A DNA stretch of 53,919 nucleotides from Actinomycetes bacterium (GTDB taxonomy: Bacteria; Actinomycetota; Acidimicrobiia; Acidimicrobiales; RAAP-2), in assembly GCA_021793395.1 (NCBI GenBank), contig JAJYSU010000010.1:1-53919 (forward strand), read 5' to 3'. Numbering within the stretch: the stretch's first letter is position 1; each line of letters begins with the position of its first letter. Both the position numbers and the translations under genes were made by a program. Positions 41,560 to 50,756 of the stretch are shown here, in pieces. A model generated the notes under the pieces. The model was not told where the DNA came from. It saw only the letters and a list, made by a program, of their open reading frames with translations, and made no database searches.

Positions 41560-42217
41560 CAACTCCGCGACGGTGGATCGCTACCTGGAGGCCATCTACT
41601 ACATCTCCTCCGAGGGGGAGGTGGTGCGGCCCGGCCGCCTCGCGACGTGGCTGTCGGTCAGCGCGCCGACCGTGTCCGAGGCGCTCCAGCGACTCCAGCG
41701 CGACGGGTGGGTGAAGGTGAAGAAGGATCGCAGCGTGGTGCTGACCGCGGCGGGCGTCGCGGAGGCGTCGAACCTGGTGCGTCACCATCGGATCCTCGAG
41801 CGATGGCTCACCGACGGGCTGGGCCTCGACTGGGCGACGGCCGACGACGAGGCCGATCGACTGTCCTCGGCAATCTCGGACTTCCTGATCGACCGGATCG
41901 ACGCGTCGCTGCACCGGCCCCTCACCTGTCCCCACGGCAACCCCATCCCCGGTCGCGAGGCCCCCTACGGCGAGTTGGTCGCCCTGGCCGGCCTGCGCAC
42001 GGGCGCCTCGGCGGTGATTCGGCGTATCTCCGAGCTCGCCGAGCACGACGCGCGTGACGTGCTGCTGATGCTCGCCGGACACGAGATCGCCGAGGGGAGC
42101 CCGGTCTACGTCGCCGAGTCCGAGCCGGACTCGCGCGAGGTGTCGCTCATCATCGCGGGCAAGCCGGTCCGTCTGTCGGTCGACCTGGCCCGCCTGATCT
42201 GGGTGGAGGCCGGCTGA
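41549..42217 (+). CDS. DtxR-family regulator with atypical metal site
   Basis: 222 residues: winged helix (1-70), dimerisation domain (70-140) and a C-terminal SH3/FeoA-like domain (145-222). His80 and Glu84 correspond to DtxR H79 and E83. However, the primary-site ligands M10, C102, E105 and H106 read Arg11, Asp103, Ser106 and Ser107, and H98 is Asp99. Metal sensing is therefore probably changed or lost. The downstream motif C-P-H-G-N-P-I-P-G is normal. The GTG at 41549 is chosen by spacing from CGAGG; GTG 41543 is also possible. Co-transcribed with FTR1 behind an iron box. Confidence 0.87.
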   Translation: MSSNNSATVDRYLEAIYYISSEGEVVRPGRLATWLSVSAPTVSEALQRLQRDGWVKVKKDRSVVLTAAGVAEASNLVRHHRILERWLTDGLGLDWATADDEADRLSSAISDFLIDRIDASLHRPLTCPHGNPIPGREAPYGELVALAGLRTGASAVIRRISELAEHDARDVLLMLAGHEIAEGSPVYVAESEPDSREVSLIIAGKPVRLSVDLARLIWVEAG

Positions 42218-42338
42218 GCACGGCGAACGGTCGCTCGTCGCCGGACGCCGCGTGACGAGTGACACCACGGGCCGCCCCGGTACGCTGAGCGGGGCGCGGC
42301 CGGAGAGATCTCCGTGCTCGCCCCCGGTGAGGAGTCTC

Positions 42339-43361
42339 GTGGTCCGTCGATGGTGCGCGGTGGTGATCAGCGCGGTGCTCTGCGTGGGCGCCGCGGTCGG
42401 GCCGGCGGGCGCGGCGACGACAACGGCCACGACAACGACCACGGGGGCGCGGACCTACGTCGCGTTGGGCGACTCCTACTCCTCGGGAGCCGGACTCGCG
42501 CCCTTCGACGCGGGATCGGGCTCGTGCGCCCGTTCGCCGCGCGCCTACCCGTCGATCGTGGCGCGTTCACTGGCGCGTGACCGGTTCGTCTTCGTCGCCT
42601 GCTCGGGCGCGACGATCGCCCAGATCACCGCTCAGGTCGGCGCCGCGCGCGTCGCGCTGCGCCACGCGGCGCTGGTGACCCTGACCGCGGGTGGGAACGA
42701 CCTGTCCTTTACCAACCTGCTGGTGTCGTGCCTGGGGGGCGTGACGTCGCTCACGTCGCCGGTGGTGCGCTACGAGTCGTACGCCAGTGGTCCGACGACC
42801 TGCGCGACGGCGATCGCTCAGGCCGCGAGCGAGTTGGGCGCGTCGGTGACGGCGAGCGGCGCCGTGGTGGCGCGGCGCGGCGACGTCAGTTCGCGCGACA
42901 CCGCTCGTTCACCGATTGAGGAGGGCCTCACGCGGCTGCTGCGCTCCCTCGAGGTCCTGACCCCACGTTCGGGAGCCGTCGCGGCGCGGATCCTGGTCGT
43001 GCAGTATCCGCTGCTGCTCGCGCCCACGTCGGCACCGGTGTGCCGGGTGAGTGCCACGCCCCTCGCGATCTCCTCGTCTCCCCTCTACCCGGTCTTCCCC
43101 GACGCCGCGGCGCGACAACTGCGCGAGATCAATCAACTGCTGCGCCGCGAAACCGCGACCGTGGTCGCGCGGGTACGCGCGGGTGATCGCCGTGTCGCCC
43201 TGGTGACGGCGACGACGTTCGCGCCCCTGGACTGTCGGCTCGGCACGTCGTCGGATCTGAACGGGCTCAGCATCGCCTCCCTGAGATCGGGCGGCACCTT
43301 CCATCCGACGGCGGCCGGCCAGGTCGCGCTCGCGCGCGCGGTGTTGGCGTCGCGTCCCTGA
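42339..43361 (+). CDS. Secreted SGNH/GDSL hydrolase
   Basis: 340 residues with a classic signal peptide (V-V-R-R-W then an Ala/Val core ending A-G-A). Block I G-D-S-Y-S-S-G carries the Ser nucleophile, G-G-N-D the Asn, and F-H-P-T-A-A-G-Q the His; A-C-S-G-A provides the block II Gly. This is the SEST-like secreted esterase type, unlike the two degenerate-GDS paralogues flanking the ComA module. I prefer GTG 42339 over GTG 42252 because TGAGGAG lies 4 nt upstream and the signal peptide then begins normally. Confidence 0.85.
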   Translation: MVRRWCAVVISAVLCVGAAVGPAGAATTTATTTTTGARTYVALGDSYSSGAGLAPFDAGSGSCARSPRAYPSIVARSLARDRFVFVACSGATIAQITAQVGAARVALRHAALVTLTAGGNDLSFTNLLVSCLGGVTSLTSPVVRYESYASGPTTCATAIAQAASELGASVTASGAVVARRGDVSSRDTARSPIEEGLTRLLRSLEVLTPRSGAVAARILVVQYPLLLAPTSAPVCRVSATPLAISSSPLYPVFPDAAARQLREINQLLRRETATVVARVRAGDRRVALVTATTFAPLDCRLGTSSDLNGLSIASLRSGGTFHPTAAGQVALARAVLASRP

Positions 43362-43444
43362 CCGCGTCGAGGGCGACGTGGAGGGTCACGGCGGGGCGAT
43401 AGGGTCGCGAGCGTGACGTGGCCAGTGAGTGCGACGAGCCGTCG

Positions 43445-46400
43445 ATGAACCCGGCGCTGCGCGAGGTCGACCTCGCCCGCGCGGGCGCGCCTACGCCCGT
43501 AGTGGGCGCGTGCGGCGAGTGGAGTGGCTCGAGGATCCGGCGCGTCTGGTGGGCGAGGTCCAGGGGACGGAGCGAGCGCCCTACGAGGTGACCGTGCGGT
43601 TCGCGGCGGCGTCGGTGAGTTCTCGCTGCACCTGCCCGGTGGGGGTCAACTGCAAGCACGCCGTGGCCGTGCTCTACGCCGTCGACGTCGTGGTCGGCGT
43701 GTCGACTCGTCTCGTCGAGCGAATGACTCGTCCCGCGGCGCCGTCGCGCCCGTTACTCGAGCCGTCCTCGCCGTCGTGGGAGGTCACGCTGCGACGCGCC
43801 CTCGACGCGGCGCCGTCGCGCGTCGCACCGGCGCTCGGACTCCTCTTCGAGGTGCCCACCGCCGGGTCGCGCGGGTCCGACGGTGAGAGAGGGGGACTCG
43901 CCGTGCGCCTGCGCCCGGTGACCCTCGGCCGATCGGGGTCGTGGATCACGACGGGCATCTCGTGGTCGTCGCTCGACTACTTCCGCGTCCCCCGTGACGC
44001 GACGGCGGCGGTGACCGAGGTGGGGCTCGCGCTGCTGCGCGAACTCGGGGCGCTCAGCCGCCTCTCCTCCGGGCGCGCCGGCTACGGCTACCACGACGAG
44101 GTCTGGCTGCACGAGATCGAGAGTCGGCGCCTGTGGAACGTGCTCGAGGACGCCCGCGCGGCCGGAGTGGTGCTACTCAGTTCGACGCGACCCCCGGTCG
44201 CGGTGGACCTGGCGGATGATCGTGCCGCGGTCGTGGTCGACCTGAGCCGGCGTGACGGCGACCTGACCCTCACGCCGGGCGTCGTGGTGGACACTGCCGG
44301 CCGGGGCTCGCGGTTCGCCTGCTCGGGCGCCCGGTCCACGGCATCGTGTGGCGCGAGGTTGACGCCCACGGCGCGGCGTCGCTGCACCTGCGCGCCTTCG
44401 CGACGCCGCTCGACGACGCGACGCGCTCGATCCTGGTCGCCGGTGCGCTGCGGGTGCCGGCGGGCGACGAGGCGCGCTTCTTCGACGAGATCTATCCCGC
44501 CCTCCCGCGCGACATCGAGGTGGTGTCGCGCGACGGGTCGGTGGTGGTGCCCGAGCCGGCGCCCGTGACCCTGGTGGGGTCCCTTTCCTACCACGAGGAG
44601 CAACTGGCGGTCACCTGGTCGAGGGGCCGTGCGGGTCGCGCCTGGCGCGCCGCGCTGGACGGACCCGCGGACGCGGAACTCGACGCACTGTGCGCCCGAC
44701 TGGCCGACGTGGCCTCCTCGTGGCCCGGCCTGGTCGTGGACACACTCGGCGGTGCGCGCCTGGCCGCGCGCGCGACCCTGGCCGGACTCGAGGCGGTGCG
44801 CGCGGTGGTCGAGGTCGTGCCGTCGCTGGCCGACATTTCCGGAGTCGTGGTGGAGTGGGAGCACGACGCCCCGACGTTTCGCGAGGCGCGCGACGCGCCG
44901 GTGGTGCGCCTCGGCGGATCGCGCAGCGACGACGGCGACTGGTTCGACCTCGCGGTGCAGGTCACCGTCGAGGGGGAGACGGTCCCATTCCAGGAGTTGT
45001 TCGTGGCGCTGGCGGAGGGCCGCTCGCACCTCGTCCTGCCCTCGGGCACCTACTTCTCGCTGGATCGTGACGACCTGCGCCAGTTGGGCCGGTGCATCGT
45101 CGAGGCGCGATCCCTTCACGACGCCCCGGCGGGCGTCGCGCGCCTGAGCCGGTGGGAGGCCGGCTTGTGGGAGGACCTGTGCGAGGTCGTGGTGGTGCAG
45201 GAGTAGGCGGCGGCGTGGCACGCCGCGGTGCGCGCGCTGGCCTCGGCGCCCGACGGTGCCGCCCTCGACGCGCCCGAGGGACTGCGCGCCACGCTGCGCC
45301 CCTACCAGACGGTGGGCTTTAACTGGTTGGCGTTTCTCTTCGAGAACGGGCTCGGCGGGGTGTTGGCCGACGACATGGGGCTGGGCAAGACTGTGCAGGC
45401 GCTGGCTCTGGTCGGCCACGCCGTCGAGCGACTCGGCTGCTCTGACCCCTTCCTCGTGATCGCGCCGACCAGCGTCGTGGGGAACTGGGTGTCCGAGTGC
45501 CGACGCTTCGCCCAGGACCTGCGGGTGGCCGCGGTGAGCGCCACGCGTAGCCGCCGGGGGACGTCGCTGGCGGAACTGGCGGCGGGGGCCGACGTCGTCG
45601 TCACCTCCTACGCCTTTTTCGCCTCGAGCACGACCAGTACGCGGAGCTGACGTGGGCGGGACTGTTCCTCGACGAGGCGCAGTTCGCCAAGAATCGTGCG
45701 TCCAAGACCTACCAGGTCGTCAAGGCGCTGCCTACGTCCTTCAAGGTGGCCATGACCGGCACGCCGCTGGAGAACACGCTGATGGAACTGTGGTCGTTGC
45801 TGTCGATCACGGCGCCGCGACTCTTCGCGCGGGCGGGTCGCTTCGAGGCCTACTACCGCGCGCCGATCGAGCGCGAGGGAGACGCCGAGCGGCTCGCCCA
45901 GCTTCGCCGACGCCTGCGACCGGTGATGCTGCGCCGGACCAAGGAGCAGGTGGCGGCGGACCTGCCCGAGAAGCTCGAGCAGGTGCTCGAACTGGAACTG
46001 CACCCGCGTCACCGCGCCCTCTACGAGACCTACCTCGCGCGCGAGCGACAGAAGGTGCTGGGTCTGCTCGAGGACAGCGCGAGGAACCGCTTCGAGATCC
46101 TTCGTTCGATCACGCTTCTACGCCAGGCGAGTCTGGACGTGGCTCTGGTGGACCCCACGCGCGCCCGAGTTCCCTCGATCAAGCTGGACGCGCTGATGGA
46201 GATGATCGAGGAGGTGGTCGCCGACGGGCACCGGGTTCTCGTCTTCAGCCAGTTCACCCGCTTCCTCGCGAGCGCCCGCGAGCGGGTGGCCGCGGCGGAT
46301 ATCGCGTACGCGTACCTCGACGGGCGCACGCGACGTCGTGACCGGGCCATCGCGGCCTTTCGCGAGGACGGAGCGCCGGTCTTCCTGATCAGCCTCAAGG

Positions 46401-46678
46401 CGGGCGGCTTTGGACTGAACCTGACCGAGGCCGACTACTGCGTCGTGCTGGACCCGTGGTGGAACCCCGCCACCGAAGCTCAGGCGGTGGACCGGGCGCA
46501 CCGCATCGGCCAGACCCGCCCGGTCATGGTCTACCGCTTCGTTGCTCGCGACACGATCGAGGAGCGGGTCATGGCGCTCAAGGCCCGCAAGGCCGACCTC
46601 TTCGAGAACGTGATGGGTGGCGGTGAGTTCGACGCGCGAGCCCTCAGCGCCGAGGACATTCGCGAACTGTTGGCCTGA
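43445..46678 (+). pseudogene. Disrupted SWIM-zinc-finger SNF2 helicase
   Basis: Pieces in three frames together make one protein of about 1075 residues. First comes a SWIM finger (C-T-C-P-V-G-V-N-C-K-H), then a long middle domain, then the helicase: A-D-D-M-G-L-G-K-T (motif I), L-D-E-A-Q (II), M-T-G-T-P-L-E-N (III), G-G-F-G-L-N-L (V) and A-H-R-I-G-Q-T (VI). Breaks: a probable frameshift near 43480 (M-N-P-A-L-R-E-V-D-L-A in one frame, R-G-R-A-Y-A-R-S-G-R-V in the next), a frameshift near 44300, an in-frame TAG at 45204-45206, and a lost base in the T-run 45615-45619. The ORF from 45746 encodes the intact ATPase C-half. Rapid decay is likely, though sequencing error could cause the indels. Confidence 0.8.
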
Positions 46679-46690
46679 GCGACGGGTCGT

Positions 46691-47149
46691 TCAGCCGTTC
46701 GCCGGTCGCTCGTCGGAGGAGTCCTCGACGGGTGCCGTGAGGCCGAAGAATTGGGCGGCGATGTCGGTGCGCGAGCGGAACTCGTCGAGAGGCCCGTCGA
46801 AACCCTTGTGGCCTCCGGCGAGCACGACGATGTGCGGGGCGACGTCCAGGACGGTCGAGTTCTGCTCGGCGAGCAGGATCGAGACGAAGTACTGATCGCG
46901 TACGCGGCGCAGCATCTCGACCATCTCGTGGACCAGGAGTGGCGAGAGCCCGGAGGAGGGCTCGTCCATGACCAGCAGGCGCGGTTGGCGGATGAGCGCC
47001 TTGGCCAGGGCGAGGGTTTTGCGCTGACCACCGGAGAGGCTGGCGGCGGGTGAGCGGCGCTTTTCGTGCAGGATCGGAAAGTCCTCCCAGACACGCGCGA
47101 TCGCTGCCTTGACGTCGCGCGTGGCGAGACCGAGTCGCGACCGGCGTGA
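46691..47149 (-). pseudogene. 5'-truncated branched-chain amino acid ABC ATPase (LivF-like)
   Basis: The remaining 152 codons hold the ABC signature L-S-G-G-Q-R-K-T-L-A, Walker B L-L-V-M-D-E-P-S-S-G-L-S-P and the switch region A-E-Q-N, typical of LivF. An in-frame TGA at 47150-47152 closes the frame upstream. The Walker A and Q-loop, about 85-95 residues, are missing, and the sequence there no longer resembles the family. No livGHMJ genes are present. The fragment ends at the edge of a lower-GC segment, so a rearrangement probably cut the gene. Confidence 0.75.
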
Positions 47150-47544
47150 TCAAGGGCGCGTGTCGACACCTCGTGAAGGACCGACTCGATTTAACGGGAT
47201 CACGCTAGGCCGTGGAAGGTGTCGATAGCATCCTCAACCCCCCGGGCTCTACGAAGCATTGGGGACTTCAGCGAATGCTGGGAGTTCCACCTCACGAACG
47301 AGCAACACCGAGTTCACGACGCGCGCTACACGACCGAGACGATCCCCGCTGCGGCGTGACCTCAACGCACCTCTACAGGAGCCGCACCCGTTACATTTGG
47401 TTCAGATCGGCCCGCACGACGCCACGGCCCTTCGCTGGAGACCTGGAGACACCGTATGGAGTCTGAATCGTTCACCAATCGCGAGGCAGTCGCTCACTCA
47501 GCGAGTCGTGGTGCGCGCGAGAACACGTCGCCTCACTTAGTCAC
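47150..47544. other. Junction spacer left of lower-GC segment
   Basis: Apart from a short transposase-like remnant (47245-47359), no gene is supported. Composition is less GC-rich than the core genes. The overlapping frames are Arg/Ser/Thr-rich without resemblance to a family. Confidence 0.45.
47245..47359 (+). pseudogene. Possible C-terminal remnant of a transposase
   Basis: One frame reads L-R-S-I-G-D-F-S-E-C-W-E-F-H-L and then E-Q-H-R-V-H-D-A-R-Y, ending at TGA 47357-47359. The W-E-F-H ... E-x-x-R-V-H-x-x-R-Y pattern reminds me of C-terminal ends of some IS transposases (ISKra4-like), but I cannot confirm the family. No start or terminal inverted repeat is visible. Confidence 0.35.
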
Positions 47545-49953
47545 ATGACGGAAGGTCGCGCCGACGACCGCGTGAGCACCTTCGCCGTAGGTACCACCGT
47601 CGCTGAGACGAGGGCGAGCGGCCTGAGCGACGACGATGTTGCCACACGAATCGCCTTGGGGCAGACCAATGTCAGTGGCGAGCGCACGAGTCGAACGTTC
47701 AACGAGATCCTGCGGGCTAACATCATCACCCGATTCAATCTTCTCCTCGCCGCATTGCTCGCGGCCATCGTCGCGGTGGGCCAGCTGCGCGATGCGCTTT
47801 TCGGCATCGTGTTAGTTGCCAATGCCCTCATTGGAATCGTCCAGGAGCTACGGGCGAAACGTGTCCTCGACCGCCTCGTGATCCTGAACGCACCACGCGC
47901 TGTCGTCTGGCGAGATGGCGCCGACAGGGACGTTGCCGTAGAGGAGGTGGTACTCGACGATCTGGTCAGTCTTCGCACCGGTGACCAGATCGTGGCCGAC
48001 GGGATCGTGCGAGCGAGCACCGGACTTCAGGTTGACGAATCCCTGCTCACGGGTGAGGCTGATCCGATCGACAAGGCTCTCGGTGAGTCCGTTCTCTCGG
48101 GGAGTTTCGTCGTCGCCGGGGCCGGTCGCTACCAGGCGACAGCGGTGGGCCCCGACGCCCACGCTCGCAAGATCGCCACCGAGGCACGGCGCTTCACTCC
48201 GGCTCGCTCGGAGCTGATGGATGGCATCAATCGGATCCTGCGCTACGTGACCTGGGCCGTGGTTCCCGTCGCGGTGATGCTGCTCGTCAGCCAATTGCAC
48301 GCCGGGAAGAGCCTCAGCGACGCGGTCAGCAGTACCGTTGCCGGACTGGTCGGCATGGTGCCACAAGGTCTGGTACTCCTGACGAGCATTTCCTTCGGCG
48401 TTGGGGCGGTGACGCTCGCCCGACGCAACGTCCTGGTCCAGGAACTCCCTGCGATCGAGGCTCTTGCCCGCGTCGACGTAGTGTGCTTCGATAAGACGGG
48501 CACGCTCACGGATGGATCCATCATCTTTGACGAGGTGGAACGAATCGATGGCTCGCTGGCGGTCGACGAGGCCCTGGGTGCTCTGGCCGATGATGTGAAC
48601 GCCAATGCGACCCTGGCCGCGATCGGACACGCCTTCTCTCCCCCCGACGGGTGGTCTCGCGTCAGCTCGATCCCCTTCTCGTCCGTGCGCAAGTGGAGCG
48701 CGGCGAGTTTCGGCACCTTTGGTACCTGGGTTCTTGGCGCGCCCGAGATGGTGCTCTCCGCGGGCGATCCTCTTCTCGAGCGCGCCACAGCCCTCGCGGC
48801 GAGTGGTCGGCGAATTCTGGTACTCGCCTACAGCCGCGTGGATATCGAGGGAGATGAGTTACCGGGCGACGTACGGGCGGCCGCGTTCGTGCTCTTCGCC
48901 GAGCGGGTACGCGACGACGCGGCGGCCACGCTGGCGTACTTCACCCGCCAGGGTGTCGCCATCAAAGTGATCTCGGGTGACCACCCCTTCACCGTCGCCT
49001 CCGTCGCAAGGCGGGTGGGGATGGTGGACGCCGAGAAACCGGTCGACGCTCGCGACCTTCCCGACGATGTGGAATCTCTCGGAGAATTACTCGAGGAGCG
49101 CTCGGTCTTTGGCCGGGTGACACCCCGCCAGAAGCAGGCCATGGTGACGGCCCTTCAGGCGAAAGGTCACACCGTGGCCATGACCGGCGATGGCGTCAAC
49201 GACGCCTTGGCCCTCAAGCTCGCCGATATCGGGATCGCTATGGGCTCGGGTGCACCCACCACCCGGGCGGTCGCTCGCCTCGTCTTGCTCGACGGGCGCT
49301 TTGAGACGTTGCCCGAGGTCGTCGCCGAGGGCCGTAGGATCACCGCCAACATTGAACGAGTCGCGAACCTGTTCGTCGTCAAGACGGTCTGGGCCACGGT
49401 ACTGGCAGTCGCCGCCAGTGCTCTCCTGTGGCCTTACCCCTTCCTGCCGCGACATCTGACCATCATCGATTCCCTGACGATTGGCATTCCCGCCTTCTTC
49501 CTTGCACTCGCGCCGAATCTGCGCCGTTACGTCCCAGGATTCGTCAACCGGGTCCTTCGTAACGCGGTGCCCGCCGGGCTCGTTTTGGCGGCAACCGTCT
49601 TTACCGCTTACGCACTGGCTCGATCCAATCACCTCTCACTGATCGAGCAGCGTACGAGCGCCACTCTCGTTGCACTCATTCTCAGCGTGACCGTGCTCGT
49701 GATCGTCGCGCTGCCATTGACCTGGCCCAAGGCCGTGCTGGTGGGATCGGTGGTTGCCGGCTTCGCCCTACTCTTCTCGATCGACTCGATCCGCTCCTTC
49801 TACGCGCTGCAACTACCTGCAGACGTTGCCACCTCAATCTCTCTCATTGGCATCGTCGGCATCGTCGGCATCGCAATGATCGTCGCCATGTGGGTGATCT
49901 TCGGTCACATTGACGAAGGTCGTCCTGGGGATGTCACAGTGGATGGAGGATGA
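47545..49953 (+). CDS. P-type ATPase, CtpE-like (calcium-type HAD-IC)
   Basis: 802 residues with 10 membrane helices. Actuator motif L-T-G-E-A, M4 motif V-P-Q-G-L-V-L-L-T-S, phosphorylation site F-D-K-T-G-T-L-T, then S-G-D-H-P and M-T-G-D-G-V-N-D-A-L-A. The P-Q-G-L-V-L-L version of the P-E-G-L core, in which Gln replaces Glu, is close to the mycobacterial CtpE group, reported to handle calcium. It lies in DNA of lower GC than its neighbours, between a broken LivF and a small zinc-finger gene, consistent with horizontal gain. The start at ATG 47545 is plausible but lacks a strong Shine-Dalgarno. Three GGCATCGTC units (49850-49876) encode G-I-V-G-I-V-G-I. Confidence 0.88.
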   Translation: MTEGRADDRVSTFAVGTTVAETRASGLSDDDVATRIALGQTNVSGERTSRTFNEILRANIITRFNLLLAALLAAIVAVGQLRDALFGIVLVANALIGIVQELRAKRVLDRLVILNAPRAVVWRDGADRDVAVEEVVLDDLVSLRTGDQIVADGIVRASTGLQVDESLLTGEADPIDKALGESVLSGSFVVAGAGRYQATAVGPDAHARKIATEARRFTPARSELMDGINRILRYVTWAVVPVAVMLLVSQLHAGKSLSDAVSSTVAGLVGMVPQGLVLLTSISFGVGAVTLARRNVLVQELPAIEALARVDVVCFDKTGTLTDGSIIFDEVERIDGSLAVDEALGALADDVNANATLAAIGHAFSPPDGWSRVSSIPFSSVRKWSAASFGTFGTWVLGAPEMVLSAGDPLLERATALAASGRRILVLAYSRVDIEGDELPGDVRAAAFVLFAERVRDDAAATLAYFTRQGVAIKVISGDHPFTVASVARRVGMVDAEKPVDARDLPDDVESLGELLEERSVFGRVTPRQKQAMVTALQAKGHTVAMTGDGVNDALALKLADIGIAMGSGAPTTRAVARLVLLDGRFETLPEVVAEGRRITANIERVANLFVVKTVWATVLAVAASALLWPYPFLPRHLTIIDSLTIGIPAFFLALAPNLRRYVPGFVNRVLRNAVPAGLVLAATVFTAYALARSNHLSLIEQRTSATLVALILSVTVLVIVALPLTWPKAVLVGSVVAGFALLFSIDSIRSFYALQLPADVATSISLIGIVGIVGIAMIVAMWVIFGHIDEGRPGDVTVDGG

Positions 49954-50142
49954 CGCCCTCTCCCCGTTGTCCGGCTCTTCGGATGTCAGTGAGGTATGCG
50001 GTCACCAAAGGGATTGTTCCATGCAAGGCGAATGAGAGAGTGCTTACTGACGCTGGGACAGGGGTGTGCGACACTACTCCTCAACAGAGAATCGTTCCCA
50101 CGCCGACTGTCAGGACATCCCTCAAGATGATCCGATGGCCGC

Positions 50143-50439
50143 TCACGTAGCGCTAAGCCGTCTCGCTCTTTTCACGAAATGGGCGAGATTTCTCTTGACC
50201 TGCGCGCCGGCGGCGGCCATCCGGGGAAGGCTCGCGAGAACTCCGTCCGGGTCAAGATCCTCCTCCCACGACGCCAGTTCGGGTGGTAACGAGGGTGGGG
50301 CGCTGATGATCTGGCTAGATAGTTCTACGCACTCAATACAGATGCAGACCCCCGGACCTGCGACCAACCTCGCGACTTCGTTACTCGGTTGCCGACAGAA
50401 CGAGCACGCGGTGACTACACGCTCTTCGGTGGCATCCAT
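50143..50439 (-). CDS. Free-standing ClpX-type C4 zinc finger protein
   Basis: 98 residues. Cys12, Cys15, Cys34 and Cys37 in C-S-F-C ... C-I-E-C-V-E-L match the zinc-binding N-terminal domain of ClpX, including the A-G-P-G-V-x-I-C turn. No AAA+ domain follows; the remaining 55 residues are Pro/Leu- then Arg/Ala-rich. It might bind ClpX partners or adaptor sites, or act on its own as a small zinc protein. GGGAGGAG lies about 4 nt before the ATG. Located in the lower-GC segment after the CtpE-like pump. Confidence 0.8.
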   Translation of the reverse strand: MDATEERVVTACSFCRQPSNEVARLVAGPGVCICIECVELSSQIISAPPSLPPELASWEEDLDPDGVLASLPRMAAAGAQVKRNLAHFVKRARRLSAT

Positions 50440-50480
50440 AGACTCCTCCCGGACTTTGGTCGTCAGACATAACCTTGCAA

Positions 50481-50499
50481 CGTCAGGAGGATCCTGACG
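50481..50499 (-). promoter_or_regulatory. Palindrome upstream of zinc-finger gene
   Basis: CGTCAGGA (50481-50488) and TCCTGACG (50492-50499) are a perfect inverted repeat with a 3-nt centre, and a further CGTCAG half lies at 50461-50466. It is 42 bp before the ATG at 50439, a normal place for an operator. The factor is unknown. Confidence 0.4.
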
Positions 50500-50756
50500 G
50501 GGAGAGGCTCAGGACGCTTCGTCTGTGCTGCTCTGAGCGGGGTAGCTGTGGCGAGAATTGACGTGATGGTGCCGCCAAACCCCGCGCGTTTCCGAAGCGC
50601 CCCTTGGTCACTATCTGGATTGGTGGCACTACGTGGACCGGTGAACACGCCGTTCGCGAGCGGAATTCCCTCGATGCGGCACGTAATACGTCCGTGACTC
50701 GTAGCGCCACGAGCGGGAACTCGCGGCTGTCGGGCAAGACCCCGTGGTCCGAGCGC
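50500..50756. other. Spacer right of lower-GC segment
   Basis: About 260 bp with no supported gene, terminator or repeat. It separates the zinc-finger promoter from the 3' end of the TauE/SafE gene. Confidence 0.4.

Noticed and set aside
44088..45419. A 443-codon minus-strand frame opposite the SNF2 gene
   Set aside because: Arg/His/Gln-rich with no recognisable motif, while the plus strand carries SWIM and helicase motifs. It is an antisense shadow.
49850..49876. Triplicate GGCATCGTC as a functional DNA repeat
   Set aside because: It encodes a G-I-V repeat in the last membrane helix of the CtpE-like pump and is too short to mean more than local slippage.
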